Source: Clostridium ganghwense
GTDB lineage: Bacteria; Bacillota; Clostridia; Clostridiales; Clostridiaceae
Direction: 5' to 3'
Length of the DNA: 64,000 nucleotides
NCBI RefSeq assembly: GCF_026735165.1
Contig: NZ_JAPQES010000003.1
Coordinates: 248,001 to 312,000, forward strand
Shown here piece after piece: positions 46,329 to 55,726 of this stretch. The notes under the pieces are model-generated. The model saw nothing but the letters and a program-made list of their open reading frames with translations. It was not told the DNA's origin and did not search any database. A program made the translations under genes and the position numbers. Position 1 is the first letter of the stretch. The number at the start of each line of letters is the position of its first letter.

Positions 46329-48140
46329 GTGAGTAAACATAATTCAAATAATGTGATTACTATAGCCGAAGCAAGAAATCAACTCAAACGCACAAAGGTT
46401 AAAGTACAAGGAATTGTTACTTGTAACAAAGACGAAGTATTCATACAAGATAATACAGCTGGAATCAATTTGTATAAAAAAGTTTATGGAGATACTTTTG
46501 ATGAAGGAGATTTGATAGAGGTAAAAGGTAAGATAAAAATATATAAAGGATTAGTTAGAATAAAAAAATATAAAGTTAAAAAAATATCATCAGGAAATGC
46601 TCTTCCACCCCCTCTCAATACAACAATACAAGATATTATTAATGAAACACAAAATAATTATGCATCTAAACTTATAAAAATAAAAAATGTTAAAATTGAA
46701 AATCTTAATTTGCCAATACCTCTTAGGATAGTAGATAATAAGGGAAATAAATTATATATATGCAATAACTTAAATTTACCTAATATCATTAATGGAGATT
46801 GGGTTGATATTACAGCTATTGTTTATATAAACGATAACCATCAACTATATATAAAAAGTCCAGAAGATATAGTTAAAATTCATTCTCCAATATCATTTAA
46901 GTTTATACCTGGAAATATGTCTTCAACATTTAATAGAACTCCCAAAATATGTGCTTTTTTAAAACAAGGAAAAAGTTTTTTAAATTTATCTACCTCGAAG
47001 TTATATGTAGATGATAAAGAAGTAGTGCCAGTAATTCATGAAAATACTATAAACTATACTCCTAGCAAAAATTTATCTTATGGTAAGCATTATATTAAAA
47101 TGACTATTTATGATGCAGATAATAATATTCATAAATTTGAATGGTATTTCTTGATAGAAAACAAAGATATTAAATATAATTTTTATTATGGAGTACCTCA
47201 TGCCCACACTTCTTATTCTGATGGTAAAGGAACACCTACTGAAGCATATATGCATGCAAAAAATGATAATCTTGATTTCCTAATTATAACCGATCATTCA
47301 GGTAGTTTAGTCCGTTCCAAACTTAATAAAGAAGTTCCTAATTATGAAATGCTAAAAATTGAAGCAGATGTGATTAACCAAAAACATAATGACTTTCTTG
47401 CATTAATAGGATTTGAAACCAAAACAGCACTTTGGCATCACTGCAACGTTATTAATGCAAAAGATGTTATTGGTAAAAAAACTCGTAAAAAAACTGAAAA
47501 ATTATACGACTGGTTGCACAATAAAGATAATATAGTGCTTTCTATTAATCATCCAAGTCGTTCATGTAAAAACTTACCTTATTTAATTGAATTTGATGAG
47601 TTTATAAACTTAATAGAAGTAGGAAATGGTTCACCTCCACGTGAATATAGACGTTCTGAAGAATACTACTTCAAAGCTTTGGATAATGGATGGCATGTTG
47701 GTGCAATAAATGGTCAGGATAATCACAGCGAAACTTGGGGTGATGCTGATAATTTAACAGTTGTTATTTCTGATAAACTAGATATAGATTCATTTATAAA
47801 TGCAATGAAATTAAGAAGAGTTTATTCAACAGAAACACGAACTCTTAAACTTACTGTAAAAGGCAATGATCATTGGATGGGAAGTATACTTGATTTAAAT
47901 AAAGGGGATAAACTGAATTTACAAATCGCTGCAGAAGATAAATCAAATCCTATAACAAAAATTCAGATTATATCAAACGGAGGAAATATACTTAACGAAA
48001 AGATGTTTTCAAAAACTAATACAGCAGAATGGGATTTGTCATTCACAATTACTGAGGATTCTTCTTGGTATGTAGTTAAAGTAATACATTCAAATGATAA
48101 ACAAGGAATATCTTCTCCTATTTTTGTACAAACATCTTAG
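46329..48140 (+). CDS. OB-fold + PHP (CehA/McbA-like) metallohydrolase
   Basis: 603 aa from GTG 46329, chosen because AAGAAGGG lies seven bases upstream; an ATG at 46290 is less supported. Residues about 10-85 and again up to 190 form OB-type (YhcR-like) modules (VKVQGIVTCNKDEVFIQD). The CehA-type PHP domain follows (about 295-520): YGVPHAHTSYSDGKGTPTEA, FLIITDHSG, INHPSRS and GAINGQDNHSE hold the metal ligands. A C-terminal beta domain ends it. No signal peptide from the GTG. Family members hydrolyse phosphoesters or carbamates; substrate unknown. Confidence 0.78.
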   Translation: MSKHNSNNVITIAEARNQLKRTKVKVQGIVTCNKDEVFIQDNTAGINLYKKVYGDTFDEGDLIEVKGKIKIYKGLVRIKKYKVKKISSGNALPPPLNTTIQDIINETQNNYASKLIKIKNVKIENLNLPIPLRIVDNKGNKLYICNNLNLPNIINGDWVDITAIVYINDNHQLYIKSPEDIVKIHSPISFKFIPGNMSSTFNRTPKICAFLKQGKSFLNLSTSKLYVDDKEVVPVIHENTINYTPSKNLSYGKHYIKMTIYDADNNIHKFEWYFLIENKDIKYNFYYGVPHAHTSYSDGKGTPTEAYMHAKNDNLDFLIITDHSGSLVRSKLNKEVPNYEMLKIEADVINQKHNDFLALIGFETKTALWHHCNVINAKDVIGKKTRKKTEKLYDWLHNKDNIVLSINHPSRSCKNLPYLIEFDEFINLIEVGNGSPPREYRRSEEYYFKALDNGWHVGAINGQDNHSETWGDADNLTVVISDKLDIDSFINAMKLRRVYSTETRTLKLTVKGNDHWMGSILDLNKGDKLNLQIAAEDKSNPITKIQIISNGGNILNEKMFSKTNTAEWDLSFTITEDSSWYVVKVIHSNDKQGISSPIFVQTS

Positions 48141-48161
48141 ACCAGTATTTCTACTGGTCTA
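48138..48161. terminator. Bidirectional terminator between OB-PHP gene and dbpA
   Basis: AGACCAGTA/TACTGGTCT stem plus a flanking T-A pair. Another member of the recurrent terminator family, between convergent genes. Confidence 0.85.
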
Positions 48162-48177
48162 AATTCAATTTGTCTTA

Positions 48178-49617
48178 TTATTTCATTGCTTTTTGCACTT
48201 TAACTTTTTTTCCTTTTATAGTTTTATCTTTAAATGCCTTTAGTACAAGTTCTCCTTTTTTTCCAAGTACATCAACATAGGAAAAATTATCTTGTATGTC
48301 TATAATGCCAATATCATCTGAACTAACCCCTTCAATACTATTGATTGCTCCAACAATATCTCCTGCTCTTATTTTTTTCTTTTTCCCTGCACCAATATAT
48401 ATCTTTGTAATTTCTTTATTCAGTTCTGAACTCTTGTCTTTTTTGGGTTTATGGTTAATTTTCTTTTTAAAAATCTTCTTTCCCTGTTCAACTTCTTCTT
48501 GTGATGGAATTTCCTTCTTTGATATATTACAACCTGCATATTCTTCAATACCAGTTAAAAATCTTACTTGATAAGGACACACAAAAGTAATTGCAGTACC
48601 TTGCTTACCAGCTCGACCAGTTCTTCCAATTCGATGAACGTAACTGTCTTTTTCCATAGGCATATCATAATTTACAACATGTGTTATATCTTCTATATGG
48701 ATTCCTCTAGCTGCTACATCTGTAGCAATTAGAAAAGGAAATTCTCCTCTTTTAAATCTTTGCATTGTATCTAATCGATCCTTTTGATCCATTCCTCCAT
48801 GCAATCCGCTGCAGCAGTATCCTTTATCCTTCATCTTTCCTACTAAATTACCAACCTTCTCTTTTGTATTGCAAAATAAAATACAGCTATCTGGTCTTTC
48901 AGTATAGATTATTTTATTTATAAGATCAAACTTTTTATTTTCTTCAATTTCATAATAGAATTGTTCAATTTTATTTGTAGTAACACTTTTAGAGTTAATT
49001 TCTATATTCTTAGGATTGATCATGTGTTTATCACATAATGCTTGAATTTTATCTTCCATAGTTGCTGAAAATAACATAGTTACTCTGTTATTAGGTAACT
49101 TGTTTATAATCGCTTCAACTTGAGCAATAAATCCCATATTCAGCATTTCGTCAGCCTCATCTATAATTAGATATTTTACCTCTTCTAAATCTATATTTCC
49201 TCTTTCAATATGATCTAATGTTCTTCCTGGTGTACCAACAATAACATGAACTCTTTGTTTTAACTCCACCATTTGAACTTTCATAGGTTGTTTACCAAAA
49301 ATAGCAGCACATCTTATTCTTTTAAATCTTCCTATATTAGAAATATCCTCTTTTACCTGTACAGCTAACTCTCTAGTTGGAGTAAGAACTAATACCTGTG
49401 GTTTTCTTTTCTCTAATTCTATTTTTTCACAAATTGGAATGGCAAACGCTGCAGTTTTTCCACTACCTGTTTGTGATTTTACTATGATGTCTTTATCTTC
49501 AAGAACAAAAGGAATAACTCTCTGTTGAACCTCTGATGGTCTTTCATACCCTAATTTTTCTAGTGCTTTCAACATTTCTTCACTTAAACCCAAGTACTTA
49601 AAATTTAACTTATCCAT
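48178..49617 (-). CDS. dbpA: DEAD-box RNA helicase DbpA/YxiN-type
   Basis: 479 aa, the length of B. subtilis YxiN. All helicase motifs: SQTGSGKTAAF (GSGKT 51-55), PTRELAVQV, VGTPGRTLDH, DEADEMLNMG, SAT, RGIHIEDITHV and HRIGRTGR. The C-terminal DbpA RNA-binding domain (about 405-475, ITKIYIGAGKKKKIRAGDIVG) recognises hairpin 92 of 23S rRNA, so it acts in 50S ribosome assembly. Long structured intergenic region upstream (49618-50042). Confidence 0.93.
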   Translation of the reverse strand: MDKLNFKYLGLSEEMLKALEKLGYERPSEVQQRVIPFVLEDKDIIVKSQTGSGKTAAFAIPICEKIELEKRKPQVLVLTPTRELAVQVKEDISNIGRFKRIRCAAIFGKQPMKVQMVELKQRVHVIVGTPGRTLDHIERGNIDLEEVKYLIIDEADEMLNMGFIAQVEAIINKLPNNRVTMLFSATMEDKIQALCDKHMINPKNIEINSKSVTTNKIEQFYYEIEENKKFDLINKIIYTERPDSCILFCNTKEKVGNLVGKMKDKGYCCSGLHGGMDQKDRLDTMQRFKRGEFPFLIATDVAARGIHIEDITHVVNYDMPMEKDSYVHRIGRTGRAGKQGTAITFVCPYQVRFLTGIEEYAGCNISKKEIPSQEEVEQGKKIFKKKINHKPKKDKSSELNKEITKIYIGAGKKKKIRAGDIVGAINSIEGVSSDDIGIIDIQDNFSYVDVLGKKGELVLKAFKDKTIKGKKVKVQKAMK

Positions 49618-49799
49618 AATCTTTTAACCTCGTATATTACTATATAAATAGTCTATTTTGTCGAATCTATTTCTTATTTTAGCATTAATAAAATCAAAAT
49701 ACCACATTAAGCATATTTCTTAATATGATATTTTGATTTCAATGATAGAGATAATTTATAATCTAATACATCTTCCAATACTTTTTATTTATTGGCTCT

Positions 49800-49837
49800 G
49801 TTTTAAAAGAATGTCGATTTTTACATTCTTTTAAAAC
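49800..49837. terminator. Perfect hairpin downstream of the DivIVA-like operon
   Basis: GTTTTAAAAGAATGT/ACATTCTTTTAAAAC, perfect 15-bp stem with an 8-nt loop. Could end transcription from the minus-strand operon, although the T-run is not typical, or serve as an operator or MITE-like terminus. Confidence 0.55.
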
Positions 49838-49853
49838 TTCCATTAGTAGCTTA

Positions 49854-50044
49854 AGGCTGTGTTTTAAATTGTTGAGTTCATTATAATGAGAAGTTACAAT
49901 TCTTATTTAGTTTAGCTCATGAAGCGTTAAGAAATTTCCTTGTTTGAGCTATGCGAGTTAGGAAATTTTAGCTGCATTAGTTATACTAAATTTAGAATTG
50001 TCTTCGATATTATACGAAATCAATAATTTCTTAAAACATAGCCT
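49854..50044 (+). repeat. Nested inverted-repeat element, copy 2 (structured RNA candidate)
   Basis: Outer arms GGCTGTGTTTTAAATTGTTG (49855 on) and its partner at 50020-50044; next ACAATTCT...AGAATTGT (49896-50001); middle GCTCATGAAGC/GCTGCATTAG; inner AAATTTCC/GGAAATTT (49932-49968) around the loop TGTTTGAGCTATGCGAGTT. The layout and loop match copy 1 at 2832-2940 on the opposite strand, with different stem sequences. Confidence 0.6.
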
Positions 50045-50756
50045 ATTTATTAGAAAAAATCCTTCTAACTTCTTTAAGCTCTTCTTCTTTCACAAAATCC
50101 TTATCATCAAATTTTTCGTTAATGAAGTTTTTAATGAAGTCTTTTTTTCGTTCTTCTTTTTTTTTTATATTATTTTTAGTTAACTCTTCCTCACTAATTT
50201 CTATTTTTCCTCTACTGATTTCATCATCTTGAATTTTTATATTCTCAAGATTTATAGCCTTACACTTGTTTTCCTCTTTTATGTTATTAATACACTTATT
50301 TTTTTCATCTATAAATTTACTTATATCTTGTATTAATTCAGTATTCTTCTTTATTTCTTTAGACAACAATTCGTTTAGATTCTCTTTAGAGTTTTTTATT
50401 ATTTCACCACATTCTATAATTTTATTATTTATAATTTCTTCTTGACTTGATCTACAAATTTCCATTTGCACTGCCTTTTCTTTAGCCATAGCCTTTATTA
50501 ATTGTGTCCATTCATCAGCTTTTTTTATTGCATAAGTCATAAACTCTTCTGATTTCATTTCTAATTCCATTTCTTTATTTAATGCATGTAATTCTTCTTC
50601 TAATGTTTTATTTTCACTCTCTAACTCATTAATTTTGTGTTTGATATTCTTTAATTTTACTTCTTTTTCATCATATATATCCTCTATATACTCTTCAACT
50701 TCCGTTCTATTAAGACCAAGTAAACTAACTCGAAAATTCATTGTATTTTCAGGCAT
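50043..50756 (-). CDS. DivIVA-like coiled-coil protein 2
   Basis: About 237 aa from ATG 50756 (GGAGG eight bases upstream; a TTG at 50771 overlaps it). N-terminal FRVSLLGLNRTEVEEYIED resembles the start of DivIVA/GpsB-type domains, followed by a long Lys/Glu-rich coiled coil to about residue 200, ending in EEELKEVRRIFSNK. No signal or membrane segment. The preceding gene has a similar start, four bases away. Function unknown; DivIVA-like proteins mark curved membrane or septa. Confidence 0.6.
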   Translation of the reverse strand: MPENTMNFRVSLLGLNRTEVEEYIEDIYDEKEVKLKNIKHKINELESENKTLEEELHALNKEMELEMKSEEFMTYAIKKADEWTQLIKAMAKEKAVQMEICRSSQEEIINNKIIECGEIIKNSKENLNELLSKEIKKNTELIQDISKFIDEKNKCINNIKEENKCKAINLENIKIQDDEISRGKIEISEEELTKNNIKKKEERKKDFIKNFINEKFDDKDFVKEEELKEVRRIFSNK

Positions 50757-50774
50757 AGTCTTTACCTCCAAATA

Positions 50775-51167
50775 TTAATTTTCCATAATGTTATTAATAT
50801 TTAATATGAGAGTATTTATAGCTAAATTTATTTGTTCATTTTTGTCTTCCAATTTTTTTATAATTTCATTCTTATCTTTAATCATCTTCTCTAATTCTAT
50901 TTCTGAATTGTATATTTCAGTTACAGCTTCAATATGTAAATTATATAATACCTTTTCTAATTCTTTACGTAAGTCTTTATAACTCTTCATTTTTTCATAT
51001 ACTTCATTTATGTCTTTTTTTAGCTTTACGTTTTCTTTAGTTAAATTTTTTTCTCTTTTTTTGTATTCTAGTAAAACTTCGTTTATTTCTCTTTCTATTT
51101 GATTCAATTTTTGATTTACTTCTTGTGGATTATACCCTATTAAAGTTTTAGAAAAGTTTTCTTCCAT
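50775..51167 (-). CDS. DivIVA-like coiled-coil protein 1
   Basis: 130 aa. KTLIGYNPQEVNQKLNQIE at 7-25 parallels the SLLGLNRTEVEEYI start of its neighbour, and the remainder is a Lys/Glu-rich coiled coil. Both lack Trp and Cys in the main coiled coil region and are of a size that suggests a pair of interacting filament-like proteins. Not recognised as a named family; DivIVA relation is by pattern only. Confidence 0.55.
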   Translation of the reverse strand: MEENFSKTLIGYNPQEVNQKLNQIEREINEVLLEYKKREKNLTKENVKLKKDINEVYEKMKSYKDLRKELEKVLYNLHIEAVTEIYNSEIELEKMIKDKNEIIKKLEDKNEQINLAINTLILNINNIMEN

Positions 51168-51343
51168 ACGTTAACCAACCTTTCCTTTAACATAAGCTGA
51201 ATTATTTAATACTATTATATTGATGAAGTCTTTCCATATTATTCTTACTTATTATAAGCATTTGCAATTTTTATTAAAATATGTGTGAATACAGTTACTT
51301 TTTTCTAAAATTGATGATAATTTTATTTTTATGAAAATTAAAT

Positions 51344-51367
51344 AAGACCAGCATTTCTGCTGGTCTT
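51344..51367 (-). terminator. Terminator of the yqeY gene
   Basis: AAGACCAGC/GCTGGTCTT perfect 9-bp stem with a 6-nt loop; on the minus strand followed by ATTTAATTTT. Recurrent family member. Confidence 0.85.
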
Positions 51368-51371
51368 TATA

Positions 51372-51809
51372 TTAGCCAAGTAAACTTTTTACCATAGGAT
51401 TAATTTTTGATCTATCAAATTTCCCACTAACTTTTGGCATAATTTCTTTCATTATTTTCCCCATATCTGATGCTGTATAATTTCCACTAGCTATAATTTC
51501 TTTTAACATGCCCATTACTTCTTCTTCACTTAATTGTTCTGGAAGGTATGGAGTTAAAACTTCAAGAGTAAAATTTCCTTCAGCTATTTTTTCTTCATTA
51601 TTTGCCTGCTTAGCATATTCTAAAGCTTCTCTTGTTTGTTTTATATTCTTTTCTATTATTTTTATAACACCTTCATCAGAAATAGTTTCTCTTTCATTAA
51701 CTTCGAATGCTTTAATACCAGCACTTACTAATCTTAAAACACTTACCTTAGCCTTATCTCTTGCTTTCATTGCTGCTATTTCATCTTTTTTTATCAATTC
51801 TTTTAACAT
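51372..51809 (-). CDS. yqeY: GatB/YqeY domain protein
   Basis: 145 aa. YqeY-family features: IKKDEIAAMKARDKAKVSVL, LTPYLPEQLSEEEVMGML and ASDMGKIMKEIMPKVSGKFD. The domain resembles the tRNA-binding part of GatB, but stand-alone YqeY has no known enzyme activity. Spacing to the ribosome binding site is long here: the closest AGAGGTG is about 45 nt upstream, so initiation could be weak or another start may be used. Monocistronic. Confidence 0.85.
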   Translation of the reverse strand: MLKELIKKDEIAAMKARDKAKVSVLRLVSAGIKAFEVNERETISDEGVIKIIEKNIKQTREALEYAKQANNEEKIAEGNFTLEVLTPYLPEQLSEEEVMGMLKEIIASGNYTASDMGKIMKEIMPKVSGKFDRSKINPMVKSLLG

Positions 51810-51981
51810 AATATATAGTTAGTAGACTTTGCCTGCTAACTATTCACCTCTTTTCTCTAGAATAATTTGTATATTAAAATTATACCAATATTCCATATAA
51901 AATCAAATTTCTATATAAAAAAAGTCAGTCAAAGTAACTTTCTTCCACTCTAACTAACTCTTTAATATACCTCATATTATA

Positions 51982-52896
51982 CTACTTTAAATCATTAGTT
52001 TGGATAATTGGCTTAACTCTTTTTTCAGTAGCAAAATCCATAACCGTAATACCAAATTTTCCAGAAGTATTTGTAGCAAAGAATTTTTCCATATTAGAAT
52101 TTATCTCTTTTGCAACACCATATATATCTGGTATACCAAACGCTAATGGTCTATATCCACTGCAGTAATTAATATACCACCAATCTCCACTGTTTTGGTT
52201 AGCTTCATTGTACATATCTTCAATTTTAGACCATTTTTCATCATTATCAGGAACTTTATATTGATCTTGAATTTTTATTTTTGCATTATTTTCTATGGTA
52301 AAAGTAGTATTATCTTGCCACTTTGTTAGATCAATACCTTTTGGTAAATTTACTGCATCAAATCTTCTCATAAGAACTATTTTACCTCTTGATTGACCTA
52401 AAGTAGGAATAGTATCAGTCAAAAGCCATTTATCTGGATTTTTAGCCCTATAATAATCAAATGTTTCTTCAAATGTACGTGTATTTCCTACTGATGTATG
52501 CTCTGGTTTTATACACATTATAATAGTTTCACTTGGGTTATTATTTAAAAAAGGTATGCATGCATTTAAGACATCATCAAAGTTAATATGTTGATGTATA
52601 CTTCCATGATGTATTTCGAATGTATCATAAAAATGACGACACCTAATATCTAAATAACGTACACCACTCTCTAACTGTTCTGCTATCTTTAGATCTTGAC
52701 ATTTAGCTGTATTTATAACATGTTCATGATTGGCACCAGAATCATGACTTCCTGGAATTGATATTTCAGAAAGCCTTTTATTATCATCTATGGATTTCAT
52801 CCACTCTGAAGTATTGTAAGCACTAGCCTTTTGAGAAAATAATACTAAACTCATAACAACTCCTAACAATAGTAAAGAATAAAATTTTTTTAACAT
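51982..52896 (-). CDS. Secreted phosphatidylinositol-specific phospholipase C
   Basis: 304 aa with a signal peptide (1-27) and a good ribosome binding site (GGGGGG). PI-PLC X-domain motifs: ISIPGSHDSGANH (His51), the second catalytic His in IHHGSIHQH (about 96-97), and SETIIMCIKPEH and KIVLMRRFDA. It hydrolyses phosphatidylinositol and GPI anchors extracellularly, as do homologues in Bacillus and Listeria. Length and catalytic residues are normal. Monocistronic, and no toxin or virulence locus is adjacent. Confidence 0.92.
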   Translation of the reverse strand: MLKKFYSLLLLGVVMSLVLFSQKASAYNTSEWMKSIDDNKRLSEISIPGSHDSGANHEHVINTAKCQDLKIAEQLESGVRYLDIRCRHFYDTFEIHHGSIHQHINFDDVLNACIPFLNNNPSETIIMCIKPEHTSVGNTRTFEETFDYYRAKNPDKWLLTDTIPTLGQSRGKIVLMRRFDAVNLPKGIDLTKWQDNTTFTIENNAKIKIQDQYKVPDNDEKWSKIEDMYNEANQNSGDWWYINYCSGYRPLAFGIPDIYGVAKEINSNMEKFFATNTSGKFGITVMDFATEKRVKPIIQTNDLK

Positions 52897-53179
52897 AAAA
52901 GCCCCCCTTTTAAAATTATTATTCTTTTTTCTAGAATCTACCTTCTTAAATATTTACGCAGATCTATCATTAAAGCTTACTCTAATGTCTTAAGCTAAAT
53001 TATAAAGCTATATATAATTCGTTTCCATATATTTTTTTTCATTTTAATAGTGACAATTTTTACCATATGTATTAATATAAAAAAAATCGCTTAGCTTAAT
53101 ATGAGTAAAGCATCTTTTATTTTTTTCTAGATATTATATAATATTAACATAATATATTTAAGGGAGGCTTCGGTTTTTT

Positions 53180-53650
53180 ATGAATAATACATTGACAGAA
53201 GAAAACATAAAAAAATTAAGAGAAGAATTAGACTATAGAATGACTGTGAAAAGAGCGGAAATAGCAAAAGAAAAATTAGAGGCTGCTGCACATGGCGATA
53301 GATCAGAAAATGCAGAATATAAAGAGGCTTGTAGAAACTATAGAGAAAATGATAATAGAATTCAATATTTATTAACTATGATTTCAACAGCAACTGTAAT
53401 AGATGATAAAAATGTTGATAAATCAATATTAGGAATTAATAGTAAAGCTAGAATTAAATTTATAGAGGATGAGGATGAGGATGAAGCTATTGTATCATTA
53501 GTAACTACTATGGATTCATCCCCTAAAAATATGCGTATAAGTATAGAATCAGATTTAGGAAAAGCGTTATTCGGGAAAAAAGTTGGAGACATAGTTGAAG
53601 TTAATGCTCCAGGAGAAAGATATACAATAGAAATATTAGAACTACTATAA
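53180..53650 (+). CDS. greA: Transcription elongation factor GreA homologue
   Basis: 156 aa, the normal GreA size. The N-terminal coiled coil carries the acidic tip GDRSENAEYKEA (Asp40, Glu43), which donates the metal ligands to RNA polymerase for backtracked-transcript cleavage. The C-terminal domain has GKALFGKKVGDIVEV. Strong site GGGAGG upstream. Clostridia often carry more than one GreA, so this may be a second copy. Monocistronic. Confidence 0.92.
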   Translation: MNNTLTEENIKKLREELDYRMTVKRAEIAKEKLEAAAHGDRSENAEYKEACRNYRENDNRIQYLLTMISTATVIDDKNVDKSILGINSKARIKFIEDEDEDEAIVSLVTTMDSSPKNMRISIESDLGKALFGKKVGDIVEVNAPGERYTIEILELL

Positions 53651-53941
53651 AACATATTTCTTTAACTTATAAGGGAATATCTCAAAATTAAATCTATTAT
53701 CTGGTATTATTGACCGTGAAGGAAGTATTGTGTAGAAATGTTAATAGAGAAAGATTTTTTCTATGTATGGTGGAGACGAAGCATGGTTGGTGAAATCCAT
53801 TATACAATTATTTCACCTATTGACAATCATTTTACATTTCAACTATCTCTAATAATCTTAATTAATACTCATACGAAAATTTATAATGATCGGCAATCTT
53901 CGTTAAATCTTCCCTATTTTTTGATGTTTTGTAATATTATT

Positions 53942-55589
53942 TTATATTATTTCTAAACTTAATTTATCTATTCTGATTATTTTTTCATTTATATTACTTA
54001 ATACTTTTTCTCGAATTTCTTTATCTCCAATATAAAAATGTATTAAGTCATCTATTAATGAGCCTTCTATATATAATATTTCTTTAATTAATTTTTCTTC
54101 AATATCACTAGAGATTTGTTTATTTTTAGTGAAAGCAAGTAAATAATTATCTAAGTAATTACCTTTTCTCCAAAGATATTTATTTATTAAATTTAATTTG
54201 AATACTTCATCATAATCAATGCCTTTTTCTATATCTAAAGCATCAAGAATATCATTATTTAATAGTTTATAATTAATAATTAAATCTTTAATAGCATTTT
54301 TAAATGAAAATGGATATATCCACTTCATAGCAATATATACTAAAATAGAGCTAATCAAAATAAACCCTACCCTATCAAAACCTAATACATATATATTTAT
54401 AACAATTTGTGAAATTCCAGCAGCTGAAATTGCAGAAAATGTTATAAATATTGCTCTTATATCGTAAGCTGAAATATAAATTATAAAATATAAGGATATA
54501 AGTACAAGTATTATTATGACAATATTTGAATTTACACATAAAAATACTAAACTTGATAATAAAAAACCACCTATAGTTCCTATAATTTTTCTTTTAGTTT
54601 TTTCAATACTATGTTCAGAAAAAGGAGCATAAGTTGCAAGTATTGTTCCTAATAACCACATTCCATTAGGTATTTTAAAATAGTTGATAAAAAAATATAC
54701 AATAGCAAGTAATATTGTTTCCTTAATTGCAAGATTAAAACTTAAAGAATTCATACTAATTTTAAAATCATACCCTAAATTGTATCTTCTACTATTTTAT
54801 TTAACTATTTTATTTATTTTTTCTCGTTTTTCTTTATGTATATCTTTTAAATCTTCTTCTATTAAACCATCTTTAAGTACTGAAGCTATACTAATTGTTA
54901 AATGGTTGCTTTTTTGATTTTTTTGTTCTCTATAATAAAATTATCAATATAAGTAATAAATGTAGTTTCATCTTCTTCTTTATTATAAAATTTCTTTAAC
55001 ATACTCATAAATTCTAACTTTAATTTTATTATTTCTGAATTAGTATTTACTTCTGATATTTTATTAAAAACTTTTAAAACAGATATAATACTAGATTTTA
55101 AGTATAATTGATTATTATCTTTCATTTAACCTTAAATACTAAAAAATACAACCCAAATGTAACGAATACACCATATGCATTTATTAATAGTCTAACTGGC
55201 AACTGACTAATAGGTATTGGATTCCATATTATAAACATATAATATCCCATAGAGAACAAAGAGATTGAAATCCTGTTTTCATATGAAAATAAATAAAATA
55301 TGAAAAATCCCACTATACATGTAACTAGAGTACATATATATATATTATTATTAGCTACTAATGTCCCAATTATGGATAAAATAAGTATTATCGCCATATT
55401 TCCAAATATTGTTTTTAGTTTATTTTCTGTATAATTCTCTCCTATAAATGCAAAAGCTAAAATTATTGATGTTATACCTAAACCTATTCCATAGCTTCCA
55501 AATGGAATAAATGTTAGTAATGCTATAATTACTATACACAAAAAAACAAATGCATTTTTCTTACTCATAAAGTTCTCCTCCAAAATCAA
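53942..55589 (-). pseudogene. Broken FUSC-family membrane exporter
   Basis: Three pieces in three frames make one FUSC-type protein of about 530 aa. Piece 1 (55589-55122, 155 aa) has the N-terminal membrane block. Piece 2 (from ATG 55125, overlapping the stop of piece 1 by ATGA) carries the cytoplasmic helical region and then shifts frame in an A-run near 54912-54935; the shifted frame continues KSNHLTISIASVLKDGLIEE to a TAA at 54797-54799. That TAA is in frame with piece 3 (ATG 54754), whose preceding codons read RRYNLGYDFKIS. Piece 3 has the second membrane block and C-terminal helical domain. Two frameshifts and one stop make it non-functional as a single protein. Family members export aromatic acids or similar. 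Confidence 0.8.
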
Positions 55590-55726
55590 TTAAGTGTATT
55601 TTATAAAAAATTATAAAGTATGGAGTAACTCTAATGTCAATATTATTATATATATTAATTAGTATTTCAATAAAATATATTCCTTTGTATTGTTTGGGAA
55701 AATAGCTTAAAATTTTCATAAGTATA

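Noticed and set aside
53738-53956. 72-codon plus-strand open frame after greA
   Set aside because: No ribosome binding site, composition not protein-like, overlaps the end of the FUSC pseudogene; treated as chance.
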